Positions 11,723-23,013 of a stretch of DNA of 64,000 nt are shown here, piece by piece. The notes beneath the pieces were generated by a model. That model worked only from the letters and a program-made list of their open reading frames with translations. It made no database searches and had not been told where the DNA came from. The stretch's first letter is position 1. Each line of letters starts with the position of its first letter. This DNA is from Hevea brasiliensis (lineage: Eukaryota; Streptophyta; Magnoliopsida; Malpighiales; Euphorbiaceae): assembly GCF_030052815.1 (NCBI RefSeq), contig NC_079510.1, forward strand, positions 37,296,358-37,360,357, in the 5' to 3' direction. The position numbers were made by a program, and so were the translations under genes.

Positions 11723-14671
11723 AACCTTAAAAGTGTTTTAAATAATTTACATATTTATATTATATAGTAAATTTTTAAATTAAATTTTATTAAAAAAGAA
11801 TAAGAATAGAACTCAGGAATTTGTTGACATGTACTTCAACAAATAAACTAAAAGAATATAAAAAGGAAAGAAACTAAGAAAATATAAAAGAGATAAAGAA
11901 CAATAAATAAAAATGATGGAAATGAAAAAAAAATGCAAAATAAAAAAAAGCGAAAAAAACAAATCAACAAAGATGGGATTCGATCCCTAGGAAGTAAACA
12001 GGTTACTTCATCTTCTGTTACTGGACAACAGCTAATTTTCAATAGAAACTAATTATGCTTAAATGATATATAATCATTTCAAATGCTGAAGTGCACATCT
12101 CTTATCCCACATCAGAAGTTTTGGTGAAGCAGAAGGGATTTGCTTCATTATAAAAGGAGAACCCCTCTTTGAGTCTTAATGTGATTTAAAACTTGAAATT
12201 AGTCTTAATGAGACTTTAATTAAATTAAAATTTTATTGAAGTCCTTATAATGACTTTTTTAATATTTACGATTTTTTATTTAAAATTGGGTTTGTTTATA
12301 ATTATAAACGAGCTGAACTCGAGCTCGACCTCGAGCTCGAACTTAGCTTGTTTATTATTTAAACGAGTCGAGCTCGAGCTTAGCTTGTTTATTATTTAAA
12401 CAAGCCGAGCTCGAGCTAGAGTGAGCTGAGATTGAATCGACCTTGATTTTAATAAAATTTAAACGAGCTGAGCTCGAACCTTAATATTAAAGCTCGAATC
12501 GAGCTCGAGCTCGAGCCTGAACAAGCCAAAGCTCAGTTCGGCTCGGTTCGATTACACCCCTAGTCTTCATTCTTATGCAAATATTGCTCATGTTTCAACA
12601 AATAATCTAATCTGAATTCAAAATCAAGCATTATTTCTTTATATTTGTGCTCCCTATAAAAACCTTAGCAACTTTTTCACCGACTCTAGAACAAGCAGTC
12701 ATGTATCACTTACTCAAATGTGTCTATTACGATCCCACATTGCTAAGGGACAACCTTGGTGAGAGGTTAATACGTCCCTAGGCACTCTCCCCTTGCAAGT
12801 CGGTTTCAAGGGTGAGTTCTATCTAGGCGACCTATTCCTCACGTCGTTCAACCTTAGCTACTCATGGTGCTTAACAGTTCATATCAATTGATATCAGAAC
12901 CAACCTCATCTTGTGAGACTTGACACTCAGAGTGGAGGCTCACAGAGTAGTGGCCTGGGCCCATTGTATAAGGATAGTTAATCCGACATGTAAAGTGTCA
13001 GCTATGACCAACGTGACCATGACTAACATGGCTGTGACCAATAAGGACACTAATTCTCCAAGCGTGGCGTATCTCACATTGCTAAGAAACAACCTTGGTA
13101 GAAGGTTAATAAGTTCCTAGGTACCCTCCCCTTGCAAGTCAATTTTCAATGGTAAGTTCTACCTAGGTGACTTATTCCTCACGTGGTCAAACTTTAGTGA
13201 CTCATGACACTCAAAAGTTCATATTTGTGTCTTTCCTTGCAGTTTTAAATCAAGCCACTAGAAGATTTAAATGAATCAAAAAAACTGATTGTCAAATATT
13301 TAATATGATGTTACAACTAAAATATGCCTTCCGTATCAAGTCAAGTTGTGAGTTGCACCTCTTCAGGCAGACCCCACAATCGACGGAGGTAGAAATCTGA
13401 TTCAGACTCTATTATACCAGGAGGTAATCTCTCAGCTCCTCGAGGATTTGTTGGAACCCATATCTGAATCAGAATCAGAGGAATAATAATTAGTACTAAC
13501 AGATAAAATCTGTGGATAAAGCTGCCAATGTATTTGGTAATCAGATAAGATGACAATGACACTAGCATAACATCAAAGTTTGGTACGGATAAAGGCAACT
13601 GCAACAGGTATTGGGACTGGAAACTCATTCTCAATTTGATGCCACTAAAGGTTCAAAAAAGCATGAGTTCCATATTTCTAGAGGATGATCAAATTTTTAT
13701 TTTATTTTATTCTTTTTACTTTGACAATATCTGCTTGCTTGATAACCCATTTTAACAATAAAAAAATGAGGGCAATCTTAGATGCAATTGAATTTAGAAG
13801 AGGACTAGCAAGATCATCAAATTCTAAAAATGTTTAGTGAATGAAAGTAATTAAACAAAGGTATCTCAGGTGAAAACAACAGACTCAAAGATGACTTAAT
13901 TTGCAGTTGTTCAGCTACTCGACTACTCGTACCAAACTCTGGGTCTGTTAACAAATAGAGTCATGGTTTAGGTTTTTTCTTGCATAAAACTAGTTAAGAT
14001 TGATAATTAAGAAAAGAATAGCTGCAATTGGTATGCAATACTATAATGGATTTTAAGATAAGGATGCAACTGAGGCAAACTGAATGAGTATAATTAAATA
14101 AAGATTACATACCTTTGTATCATTATATATGTGAAGTGGAGAGTTGGCTTTGTTGCCCTTTAGAGACGACCAAGCATTGAACAGTGCTTGGGTTGAAAGA
14201 CCAGAGTACTTGTCCTCAATATACGTGAGATCAATGGAAGGAAATAGGCTGGATGGAAGATTGATCTACCAAATTTTTAAACATCATAAAATAACATTAC
14301 TGTGTTAGGTGACATTGAAAGCAAATTGAGAGAAACAAACTCATATAGATTTTCAAAGGATTAAAATATATCTACCTTAGATAGTGAGAGTGTTGGAAAT
14401 GATATTCCTAAAAAGAAGCCAAAAATAATTCCAACAAAAGTTGTCATGAAAAGCCTCATCATCTCGTTAGGTTTTCTTGTATATCCACTGCTGCTCAAAA
14501 AAGATCAAATTCACTCATATTGATAACACTTCATTGTTATCAAAATTCTAAACTTCTAACTTGATCTTAATTTGAAGAAGGGAAATAGACTCAACCATTT
14601 CTCCTAAACCTTTTGAGGAATGAACCATACCTACGGATGGGAAGACGCATTATAGTCCAAATCTTCTGAGT
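7750..14671 (-). CDS. DUF707 family type II membrane protein
   Basis: Fourteen coding exons, transcribed right to left: 14631-14650, 14376-14490, 14113-14265, 13359-13463, 9431-9514, 9232-9347, 9039-9140, 8836-8949, 8651-8707, 8447-8513, 8310-8363, 8148-8222, 8030-8065, 7750-7863. Together they give 403 residues, the usual size for DUF707 proteins (often labelled lysine-ketoglutarate reductase trans-splicing related, a name that tells little about function). The start is ATG 14648-14650. A 5' UTR intron probably runs 14672-15868, with a leader exon from 15869 upward. Residues 20-43 form one hydrophobic segment near the N-terminus, so a type II signal anchor is inferred. Conserved blocks are ESESDFYLRRLWG, FTVGYDQKNNIDAAIRKF, TKWWYAKRFLHPDI, DYIFMWDEDLGVEHF (DED at 220-222 recalls a glycosyltransferase DxD, inference only) and GWGLDFALRKCVE. 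The true biochemical role is unknown. Confidence 0.93.
7949..7991. repeat. (GA)n microsatellite in the last DUF707 intron
   Basis: About 21 uninterrupted GA units lie in the intron between exons 8030-8065 and 7750-7863. On the transcribed minus strand this is a CT (pyrimidine) run. It ends about 85 bases before the 3' splice site, so it could affect splicing. This is a candidate polymorphic marker. Confidence 0.95.
8791..8812. mobile_element. LINE tail-only insertion with 18-bp target duplication
   Basis: Twenty-two bases of (GAGTT)n are bracketed by perfect direct repeats of gaagaagattaaggagtt (8773-8790 and 8813-8830). The inserted unit is the same TTGAG repeat that ends the RTE-type LINEs in this window. 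It is best read as a retrotransposition event that kept only the tail. The right-hand duplication ends 3 bp from the 5' splice site (GT at 8834-8835, minus strand) of the DUF707 exon 8836-8949. Confidence 0.75.
10098..12562. mobile_element. Non-autonomous hAT transposon (2.47 kb) with GAGCTCG-rich ends
   Basis: Terminal inverted repeats TAGGGGT (left, 10098) and ACCCCTA (right, ending 12562) are flanked by an 8-bp target duplication, gtcttcat (10090-10097 and 12563-12570). TAGGGGTG-type ends and 8-bp duplications define hAT elements. About 250 bp at each end is packed with GAGCTCG/AACGAGCC motifs in both orientations, likely subterminal transposase-binding repeats. The interior is A+T-rich, has no transposase ORF, and holds the palindromic repeat at 10936-11290, an (AT)n run and a (TAA)n run near 11672-11720. 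It lies in the 3.8-kb fourth intron of the DUF707 gene. Confidence 0.9.
10936..11290. repeat. Tandem plus inverted repeat nested in the hAT element
   Basis: A unit of about 120 bp (around ccctcacctagtctctgtct and tttctctcagtttcat) occurs at 10936-11046. It recurs in direct orientation at 11086-11208 and in inverted orientation at 11209-11290. Copy 2 and the inverted copy form a near-perfect stem of about 75 bp. Runs of (TA)n at 11047-11085 and after 11290 separate or flank the copies. No coding sense is seen. Confidence 0.8.
12721..13225 (+). mobile_element. TRIM (miniature LTR retrotransposon)
   Basis: Two direct repeats of about 165 bp (12721-12886 and about 13065-13225) share the pattern TCCCACATTGCTAAG, ACAACCTTGG, CTCCCCTTGCAAGTC. 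Immediately after the left repeat is TGATATCAGAACC (12889-12901), a primer-binding site resembling the initiator-Met type. The internal region is about 180 bp with no protein domains. These are the hallmarks of TRIM elements. The repeats have clearly diverged, so insertion is not recent. The exact right boundary and the target duplication are unclear. Confidence 0.7.
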
Positions 14672-16139
14672 CTACAACCAAAAATATACAAGATGAAACC
14701 CAGCAAGAAATAGCTGTTCCACTCACTCATCAAGTCTGCATTTTTCAGTAGCCTCCATATGAAATGAACTCCTTCATGGGAATATGACCAACTCTGAAAT
14801 GCTTTTAGATAACAGTCCAGAGAACTGAGGCAATCTCCTGCATTAATTGAAATTAGTGCTCCCTTGGTTCTACTACAACGATTAAAACATTATATGCTAA
14901 AACTTCACTGATGTATTGTCACAAAGGCAGTTCTATTCTCTACTAAATGCAAGATAACAGAGTATATCAACTTCATTTCTCCTGATTATTCCTAGCATGA
15001 ACTTGACTTCCTTTTCTTTTCTCAATTATAAGGTATAGACAAATGAATTGATGGGCTTTGCATTTCTACACACAAAAGTCGTTTACACGGAAATGGATAT
15101 AACTTGCCCAGGGCTTATCATTCATGGTACAAATCAGCCTAAAACAAAACATTGCATCTAGCACATATGCAAGCCTTGCAAACTGCTAAATGAGTATGAA
15201 TATGCTTTTTAGGCTATTAAACATACATAAACAAGTTCAAATGCTTCATCTTTCCAACCAAAGATCAGCACTCACATACATTCTTGAGGTTACAGATTTT
15301 TTTTTTTTTAAATGCCACGAACTAATATAGAAAAAGAATTTCTAAAACTCAAAAATATACAAAAGAATCAAATTACCAAAAATAAAAGATTTGAACGAAT
15401 CCCATTAACCGATAATCCGCGTGCACCACATACAACCAACAAACACAATATGTGCACTTAAATACCAAAAAATTTCAACCGTTTCCAAACATGAAACCGA
15501 ATTCAAATTTACCCAGTTGATAGAAACAACTATTCTTCCATGTATAACGAACAAAATGTTCTTATCTAAATATCAGGTACAAACATACGAAACCATAAGT
15601 ATCAAATTACAAGCAATCATCTTGGCTTCAACTCAGAGCATATTATAAAAACCATGCAAGAAAAAAAAGCACTAAATTTTGAGGGGAAAAAAAAAAAGCG
15701 TAACTATCAGCTTATAACAATAATACCATAAAGAGATATTCCTGAAAACAAAAGAAACCACAAATGACCTAATTTCAGATTAGATATTCAAATTCTACAT
15801 GGGAAAACAGAAAGAAAGGCGAACCCAAGAAAATGAAAGAAATTTCCAAGATGGGAAAATCAACATACGTGAAATCTAAATGAGAATTCTGTATCTGGGA
15901 ATTCCTCTGCTTGAAGAGAAAGAAAATGAGAGATCAGAGGCGAGGATTTTGAATCTGGGAAATGCTTAAAATAATAACAGAAACAGGGAGAACGTAGCTG
16001 GGGACCAAAGATTGTGTTTGCCAAATGGCAGCTTCGTTTTTGACAAAAAAAAAATTGGCAGCTTCTTTGTAACTGAAACGAGAGAATTGGAAGGAAGAAA
16101 ACAGAAACACAGGCAGAAGCAGAGGGAAAATTAATGTTG

Positions 16140-17310
16140 GATTTTCGAAGAAAACTCCATTATTGCCTTTCTTTTTTTTTTATGTCCTTGAAATTCTCTC
16201 TGAGTCTCAGGTGGGTTTTTTTTTTTTTATTGAGATTGAAATCTTGAATGCAATAATTTCTAGTTCCCATTTTTGTTACTATTATTTTTCATTTTGGATT
16301 TGTTTCCCTATAACGCTAACACGTTAATGTCTGAAACTGAGTTTTGACATTTTTCATCTGCTTTGTGGGACCTCTGGAGAAGGACACGTGTGAAATGTGG
16401 AGGAGAGATTCATATGTAAGTTAGTGGACTGGAATATGGTTTCTCTTGGTTTTGGTTTAGATTTTGAACTTTTGAAAATGATGATAAGGATGGCTTTGTG
16501 ATTGAGATTTGGAAGATAGTGTTTGGAATCCGTCTCTTTTTAGGTTTTCTCTTCTTTTTATCTTTTATTTTTAATAATTTGAATTGTGACTTTTGGTCGG
16601 TCAATCTTGCCCACTTGCTTGCTTGATTGATTCAAAATGATAATTATCATTAGAATTTCTCTACAAAGCATAGATTATTATAATAATATTTAAAGAATAA
16701 TTTATAAAATATTATCTTTCTTAAAAATTGAGTGAACGTTTTAATATTAATATTTTTATATTTAATAATTATTTTTATTACTTTAAATTATTATATAAAT
16801 TAATAGCTGAAAGTTATAGCTAACATATAATATTGCTAAATAAAGTTTTAATATTTAAGTCATATTTTATTTTATAAAAAATAATTTATAAAAAAATAAT
16901 TTTTATATTTTCATTATTTAATTATAATATTAAATTAATTATATATATTTATATTATAAACATATAAATATTCTCATTTTATTAAAATTATCAAAATTCA
17001 AAAAAAAAACTTCTTAAAGTGACTTTCTCTTCAATAAAAAAATATTTTTTATTAATTTATTTTCCTTGAATGCTTTAAATACTACAAAATATAAAAAAAA
17101 AATTACTAAAAAAAAATTTCACAAAATAAATAGAGCTTTAAAAAATATATATTTTTAATAATAATTTCATTCATATTAAAAGATATTTTATGATTATGAA
17201 ATGACTCTAATATAATTAGATTAAAGATCATTAATAAATATTTAAAAAATGTATTGATGATAACTATAATTTCCACAAACTTAAAAAATTAACCACAAAC
17301 TTAAAAAATT
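16140..17310. other. A+T-rich intergenic stretch, no gene seen
   Basis: Upstream of the DUF707 leader exon there is a region of T runs and A+T-rich DNA. Short ORFs on either strand are low-complexity. No transposon ends, RNA gene or conserved coding block could be supported. The part adjoining 16140 is presumably the DUF707 promoter. Confidence 0.5.
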
Positions 17311-17460
17311 AAATATAAATGCACTTACTTTCCAAAGCTAAAACTTAGTTAAGGGACCAAAGTAATTAGGAATAATGGGATTAAAGGCTATGACATAATA
17401 ACAAAATAGGGAGTTAGACTTTTTTTTTTTCCTACCATGAATTTTGCATTTCATTAGTGA

Positions 17461-17983
17461 TAGTGGTGTGCAAACGGTCGGTTCGGTTTTCGAACCGAAC
17501 TGAACCGATAAAACTGAAAATTAAAAATAAAAAATTTTAAAAATCGAACCAAACCGATTAATAAGAGAAAATCAAATCGAATCGAATCGACAAATATCAA
17601 TTTAGTTCAGTTTTAAACCGATCAAATCGAAATTTATAAAATTTCATATTTTTAACATTAAATCTAAATAATAAAACATAAAAACAAAAAAAAAAAGAAA
17701 TCAAAACTCAAAAATCTTAAGTTTCAGTTCGGTTTTCTTTGATTTTGGTTCGGTTCGATTCAATTTAGTTCGATTTTCTTTGATTTTCTATATATATTAA
17801 TAATTTCGATTCGGTTTGATTTTTTTTATTTTTTATAAAAACAATCGAATCGAACCAATTAATCAAAATTATCAAAATTATAAACCAAATCGAACCGATT
17901 AAATTTTAAAATCGAATCGATTGAACTGAATTGAATAGATTCAATTCGATTTTTCAGTTTAAACTGAAAACTGCTCTCCCCTA
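17461..17983. mobile_element. Small hAT element, copy 1
   Basis: It begins TAGTGGTGTG and ends CTCCCCTA. An 8-bp duplication flanks it, attagtga (17453-17460) and attaatga (17984-17991), the two sides differing at one base. The uninterrupted site attaatga occurs once in unit 3 near 18839. The ends are full of GGTTCGG/CCGAACC-type motifs in both orientations. There is no ORF of note. It is 523 bp and non-autonomous. Confidence 0.88.
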
Positions 17984-18154
17984 ATTAATGATGACATTTG
18001 ATACAAATATAAATGCACTTACTTTCCAAAGCTAAAACTTAGTTAAGGGACCAAAGTAATTAGGAATAATGGGATTAAAGGCTATGACATAATAACAAAA
18101 TAGGGAGTTAGACTTTTTTTTTTTCCTACCATGAATTTTGCATTTCATTAGTGA

Positions 18155-18677
18155 TAGTGGTGTGCAAATGGTCGGTTCGGTTTTCGAACCGAACTGAACC
18201 GATAAAACTGAAAATTAAAAATAAAAAATTTTAAAAATCGAACCAAACCGATTAATAAGAGAAAATCAAATCGAATCGAATCGATAAATATCAATTTAGT
18301 TTAGTTTTAAACCGATCAAATCGAAATTTATAAAATTTCATATTTTTAACATTAAATCTAAATAATAAAACATAAAAATAAAAAAAAAAAGAAATCAAAA
18401 CTCAAAAATCTTAAGTTTCAGTTCGGTTTTCTTTGATTTTGGTTCGGTTCGATTCAATTTAGTTCGATTTTCTTTGATTTTCTATATATATTAATAATTT
18501 CGATTCGGTTTGATTTTTTTTATTTTTTATAAAAACAATCGAATCGAACCAATTAATCAAAATTATCAAAATTATAAACCAAATCGAACCGATTAAATTT
18601 TAAAATCGAATCGATTGAACTGAATTGAATAGATTCAATTCGATTTTTCAGTTTAAACTGAAAACTGCTCTCCCCTA
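18155..18677. mobile_element. Small hAT element, copy 2
   Basis: This copy is 523 bp, offset exactly 694 bp from copy 1, with the same ends and the same attagtga/attaatga flanks. It was made by duplication of the surrounding unit and not by a second transposition, since flanks and element were copied together. Confidence 0.88.
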
Positions 18678-18869
18678 ATTAATGATGACATTTGATACAA
18701 ATATAAATGCACTTACTTTCCAAAGCTAAAACTTAGTTAAGGGACCAAAGTAATTAGGAATAATGGGATTAAAGGCTATGACATAATAACAAAATAGGGA
18801 GTTAGACCTTTTTTTTTCCTACCATGAATTTTGCATTTCATTAATGATGACATTTGATACAAATATATT

Positions 18870-19790
18870 GCTGAGAGCAACTCCATGACCATAATATAAA
18901 ATAACTCTCATAATAATTTTACAATAAAAATAAGTGAAATACTACTATTTTGAAAAAAAAAATCACTGGAATTCATTTCTTTTAATTCAATATATATTCT
19001 CTATTTTATTATTGTGTAGAATTTACAAAATTTAAAATATTTAAAATTTTATTTGCGATAGAATTTACAAAATTTCATTTCGCCGTGGCAGGATGGTTCA
19101 GGTTTTGAAGCCGACATGATGTCTAACCAGGTTCTCGGCTGTTTCTTTTATTCCTGCTGGCAATAATGGGTTCTTGTGTCATGGGGGGACTTACCGGAGG
19201 TGGGGGAACAATTTGGTGATTTACTGGGGCCGTGGACAGAGATAGGAGAGGGGAAAGCGAGGAAAGCCGAATGGAGAGAGAGCTTGAGGGAGAATAGGGC
19301 CTACGTGAGGGGAAAAGAAAAGGAAGGAGATGTTTTATAATTTCGCCTTTATTAAATATAAAATTATCATTCAATCCATTTGTCCAAAAGTTTTAATCAA
19401 GGAGATCTAAAATTCAATTTCATTGAAGTCCCTCAATTTATTTTCTCTCATTTCTTTTTTATTTTCTTCCTTAAATACTCGTAAATCTCTTATAATTATT
19501 CGCATAAATTTTCTAAAATACAAAAATAATAAATATGGTACCGATTGGATTTAAATAATTTTTTTAAGGAAATAGAAGATTTAAAATTAAAATTAAACTT
19601 TATATGCTCTGCTTGACTGTGGCTTTGGTAAGGTTGAGCATACATCAATTTTAATTGAAAAATTAAATTAAATTAAATTAATTTAATTTAAAATTTTTAA
19701 TTTACCAGTTTCATTTCAGTTATATTTAAAATATATATATATAATTTTACGATTCAATTCAATTAGTTTAACAAAAAAAATAACTAATTA
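18870..19790. other. A+T-rich intergenic stretch, nothing assigned
   Basis: Mostly low-complexity A+T-rich DNA. A more G+C-balanced patch lies at 19083-19330. Its longest minus-strand ORF (83 codons) is serine/proline-rich and matches no family I know. Confidence 0.4.
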
Positions 19791-19890
19791 AACTGATTTG
19801 CAACCATTTTGGGCTTCCTTATATAAAACCCCAATCCCAACTGCAGACCCATCTCATTCTTTCAACATCTCTAGCCCTAAATCCCTCACG

Positions 19891-20172
19891 ATGATCAAAA
19901 TACTCATCTCCCTTCCAACGATGCTAGTTTTCATCAACTCCATAGCTGTGTCTCGCGTGCTCAGCGTTACCCTCATTCATCTCACCTTGTCCATTATAGT
20001 GCCTAAACCAGAGTCTTTCTCCCGCTACACCAGAGCCTTTCTCGACCATAACAGAATATCACCTGAGATACCCTTCTCCTTCTCATGCCATGCCTTCAGA
20101 CTTCAACCTCTACTTCTTCGTTTCATGCCTTTTGATAAAATCTGTTCTTCTTTTTCGCTTGCCTCTCTTTGA
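19891..20172 (+). pseudogene. Unrecognised short ORF with hydrophobic N-terminus, possible gene remnant
   Basis: An ATG at 19891 opens a 93-codon frame. It lies about 70 bp downstream of a plausible TATA box (TATATAAAA, near 19819) and a C-rich leader. The first 35 residues (from MIKILISLPTMLVFINS) are hydrophobic, like a membrane anchor. Downstream sequence to about 20420 is more G+C-rich than the surroundings but has no clear frame. It could be the decayed 5' end of a membrane-anchored protein gene. I do not recognise the family. Confidence 0.3.
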
Positions 20173-20419
20173 TATTTAGCTCATTCTTCTAGCCATTCAT
20201 CATGTCGCCAGTTGTCTCTCGCCTTTAGTTCTCATACCCTCACCCCTTGCAGTCGCAACCTTCATCCCATAGAACCGATGAACCGAAATAGGGTTGTTGA
20301 TGTTACTAAATGAATCTGGTTGCTTTTTTATTGATGCTTCATCTCGCCTTACACTGCGATCTGAGGCGACCTCCCACACTACATGCTCATAGCATTCATC
20401 TCACATCCTCTGTGACGTG

Positions 20420-21400
20420 GGTATACAGTTTGGGTTTGAATGTGAGTTTGTTGGGTTTGCGATATGGGTCTACTCGTTTCTCCCAGTAGATGTAGCCAAA
20501 TGGATCACATGTAGAGATATGTAAAACTCAACAACAAGAAAAGGCCAAAGTAGCTGTGGATCAACATTAGGAGAAGAAAATTCGCGACAACTAATGCAAT
20601 GCAGAGTGTTAGAATTATACTTCTGTAGCTGCAACACCTGCTAATGTGGATGATAATGGCTGTTAAGATTTTAAATTGTTAACATTCTGATTTATTTACA
20701 TTCAATTTTAATGTTCTTTATTACAAATTTTACTTATAAGCAAGCTTTGGAAATAGAAGACTATTTAATCTCAATAAAACTTGTTTTACACCGCAAATCC
20801 TTTGCCTCTATATCTTTTCTTTTAAAATCCATATTTACATTTGGATTAATTCAGTTTAAAATTATACTTACCGATTGTAGACCTATTTTTTGGCTGCTAT
20901 TGTTTGAAGTAACCGGCTTAAGGCTTGGACTGCAAAAGAATAATTATGTTAGCTCGTTAATTATTTTTTAGGCTTATGATTAATTAAGTTAATTTTTTAT
21001 AGAATTAATTTAATTTATTTTATTTTATTAATTTAATTATGAGATTTAAATAAATATTTATTTTTTTGTGATTAATATATAATTAGTACTAGAAGTTAGT
21101 AATTATGAAGTTACAAAGAGTTATATGCTAAAGTGGCAGACTGAGAAGCAAATGTAGGCAATGGCAGTAACTTCCGAGTAGCGTGAAAAGCGTAGGTTTC
21201 AAAGTCTTTCGAGGTCCATCATGTGAAGCTATATAAGGATAGTGATGCGCTACGAGAAAGGCCCGACCAACCAACCATCCAACAATTCAATCAATCATCT
21301 CAACCAAATTACAGTAATCTTTTATCATTTATTTTACTGTGAATTACAATTTTCAAGTCTTATTATTTAATTTCCTTCAATTTTGTAATAACTTTCCAGC
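20420..21400. other. Intergenic stretch, no gene seen
   Basis: No convincing coding frame, RNA gene or transposon end was found. The A+T-rich part at 20980-21080 is low-complexity. Confidence 0.35.
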
Positions 21401-21420
21401 AATCAATACAAGTCTTCATT

Positions 21421-22319
21421 CGAGAGTGTTAATAAATTATATTTTATAAGCCTTTGAGAGAAACTCTCTCTCTCGGGCGTGCTTTTCTTCTGAGACTCAA
21501 AGGTCTCATTTCTACTAAATTCTTGTCGGCTGTCCCCTACCCTTACGGGAAGGGGACGGCTTTGCTTCTCCCTGCCCGAACGTGGATCTCCCTCCCCTCC
21601 TTTGGGTGGGGTTGTTTATATTTCTTTTGGTCTTGCTTTTGTTGTGTGTAGGTGTGGTTTGATTTGGAGAGGGTCTTGGAGAAACCTGCGATGGCAATGG
21701 ACCTTATATGCAGCGATGGTGATGGATCTTATGTGCAGTGGTGTCGATGCTGTCCTCCTTGCTGGTTATAGGTTCTATTTTAGAGGCCTGTTTTAGTGGG
21801 TATGGCATCTTTGGGGACTCTCTTCTGCTACTTATTAGCCTCCTGTCCCTTGATGATTGGTGCTGAAGAGCTCTACCATACCGCCCCTAATTTGGTTGAG
21901 TTAGGTCCCTCCTGGAGCAAAGGAGGAACTCTAGGACGTCGTCTTTGTTTTGGGGATTAGCTTTTGTGTCCACACTTGAATGTCGGTTGGTACATTATCT
22001 GTTGGTGTGAGGTATCCTTAGCGTGGTTGTGATGGACCTCAACATTGGGTTGTTTGTTACATTAGTGTGGCTAGGCTCCAAGCTCGTGTAAGGAAGATGA
22101 GATTTGGATATAGATCATCTAGGTTAGGTTATTGGATGTGAGTCTTTTATAAGTTGTAACAGGTTATGGGTCAAGTTAGTAGAGTTAGGGTTCTTCTGCT
22201 TGTAAGGACTTACTCTGGGATGGGCTTAAACTTGGACTTTTAGTTTGGTGCTATTTTTAGGCCAATTATGTAACATGATGCTTTAATGAAATATATACTA
22301 TTTTTTTTATTAAAAAAAA
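21421..22319 (+). mobile_element. Poly(A)-tailed retro-insertion (5'-truncated LINE or similar)
   Basis: About 0.9 kb of more G+C-rich DNA ends with a tail containing AATGAAATATATAC and then A-rich sequence. It is flanked by imperfect direct repeats of about 19 bp, atcaatacaagtcttcat... (21402-21420) and atcaatacaagccttaat... (22320-22338), a likely target duplication. No reverse-transcriptase domain is present, so it is either the 3' UTR of an L1-type LINE or a processed transcript. Confidence 0.6.
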
Positions 22320-22339
22320 ATCAATACAAGCCTTAATTT

Positions 22340-23013
22340 AATTTTTTGTCCAATTTTATTGTGAGATGTGAGAAGTTGTGCTGAGTATAATAAATTGTCA
22401 CAATTATCTATTCTAAAAATGATCGCGCACACAGATAGCAATTTTAAACTGTTAGCCCACTAAGATTATATAGACATAGAAGATTATAGAAATACCCAAG
22501 TTCTAGCACAAGTGAAAGCTCCTCACTTAGGAATGAGCATGATTTAGATCAAGGATCAATTACTGGTTATCTCATGATTTAGCTTGGTTTAGTTTTTGTT
22601 TGACCTGTTAATCACCCTTTCTACCAAAAAGAAGAGCAGAACGTGGCATTTCAGATAAACCTGGTCGACTGCAATAATAATAATAATAATAATAATTAGA
22701 AAATAAAATTAAAAAGAAGAAATTTATAATCATTGACCAAACCTTATTTATCCACTAATTTCCTTTTCAATCCTAAATTAACAATAAATAAATCTTAGAT
22801 GTTTACGCACTGCTCCAATCTGAAAAAAAAAAAAAAAAACCCCTTCCTTTTCGATTTTACTCTGAGAAAACTTTCCAGCAACGTAAGATATGATTGAAAT
22901 GGAACTGTAGCTACCAAGAGTCGATCTTTCTGTTAGAAGAAGCACAAACATTGCTTATTCTGATTCTGATTCTCCGACAAGGAGAAAAATTAAACCAAAA
23001 AAAAAAAAGGAAG
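22340..23013 (+). promoter_or_regulatory. SGF29 upstream region and 5' UTR
   Basis: It contains a (TAA)n run (22673-22697) and A-rich tracts, followed by the leader. No certain TATA box was assigned. It is listed only to state that no other gene is present. Confidence 0.35.

Larger units (their letters stand above)
17311..18860. repeat. Tandem repeat of 694-bp units (two full, one short)
   Basis: The sequence starting aaatataaatgcacttac recurs at 17311, 18005 and 18699, exactly 694 bp apart. Units 1 and 2 are near-identical, differing by a few substitutions such as 'caaacggtcgg' against 'caaatggtcgg'. Each carries a 523-bp hAT insertion. Unit 3 (18699 to about 18860) contains the same flanking sequence but no insertion. 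This shows a base unit of about 170 bp, an insertion in one copy, and later segmental duplication. Confidence 0.93.

Noticed and set aside
12056..12175. ATCCCACATCAG followed by TATAAAAGG, like a plant snRNA promoter (USE plus TATA)
   Set aside because: The spacing is near 50 bp, longer than snRNA promoters use, no snRNA-like sequence follows, and it lies inside the hAT element. It is more like an old LTR fragment.
12920..13120. 66-codon ORF
   Set aside because: It spans the interior and second repeat of the TRIM element, has no family resemblance and no good start context.
19123..19374. 83-codon serine/proline-rich minus-strand ORF
   Set aside because: It is low-complexity, has no domain, and is not supported by splice or promoter signals.
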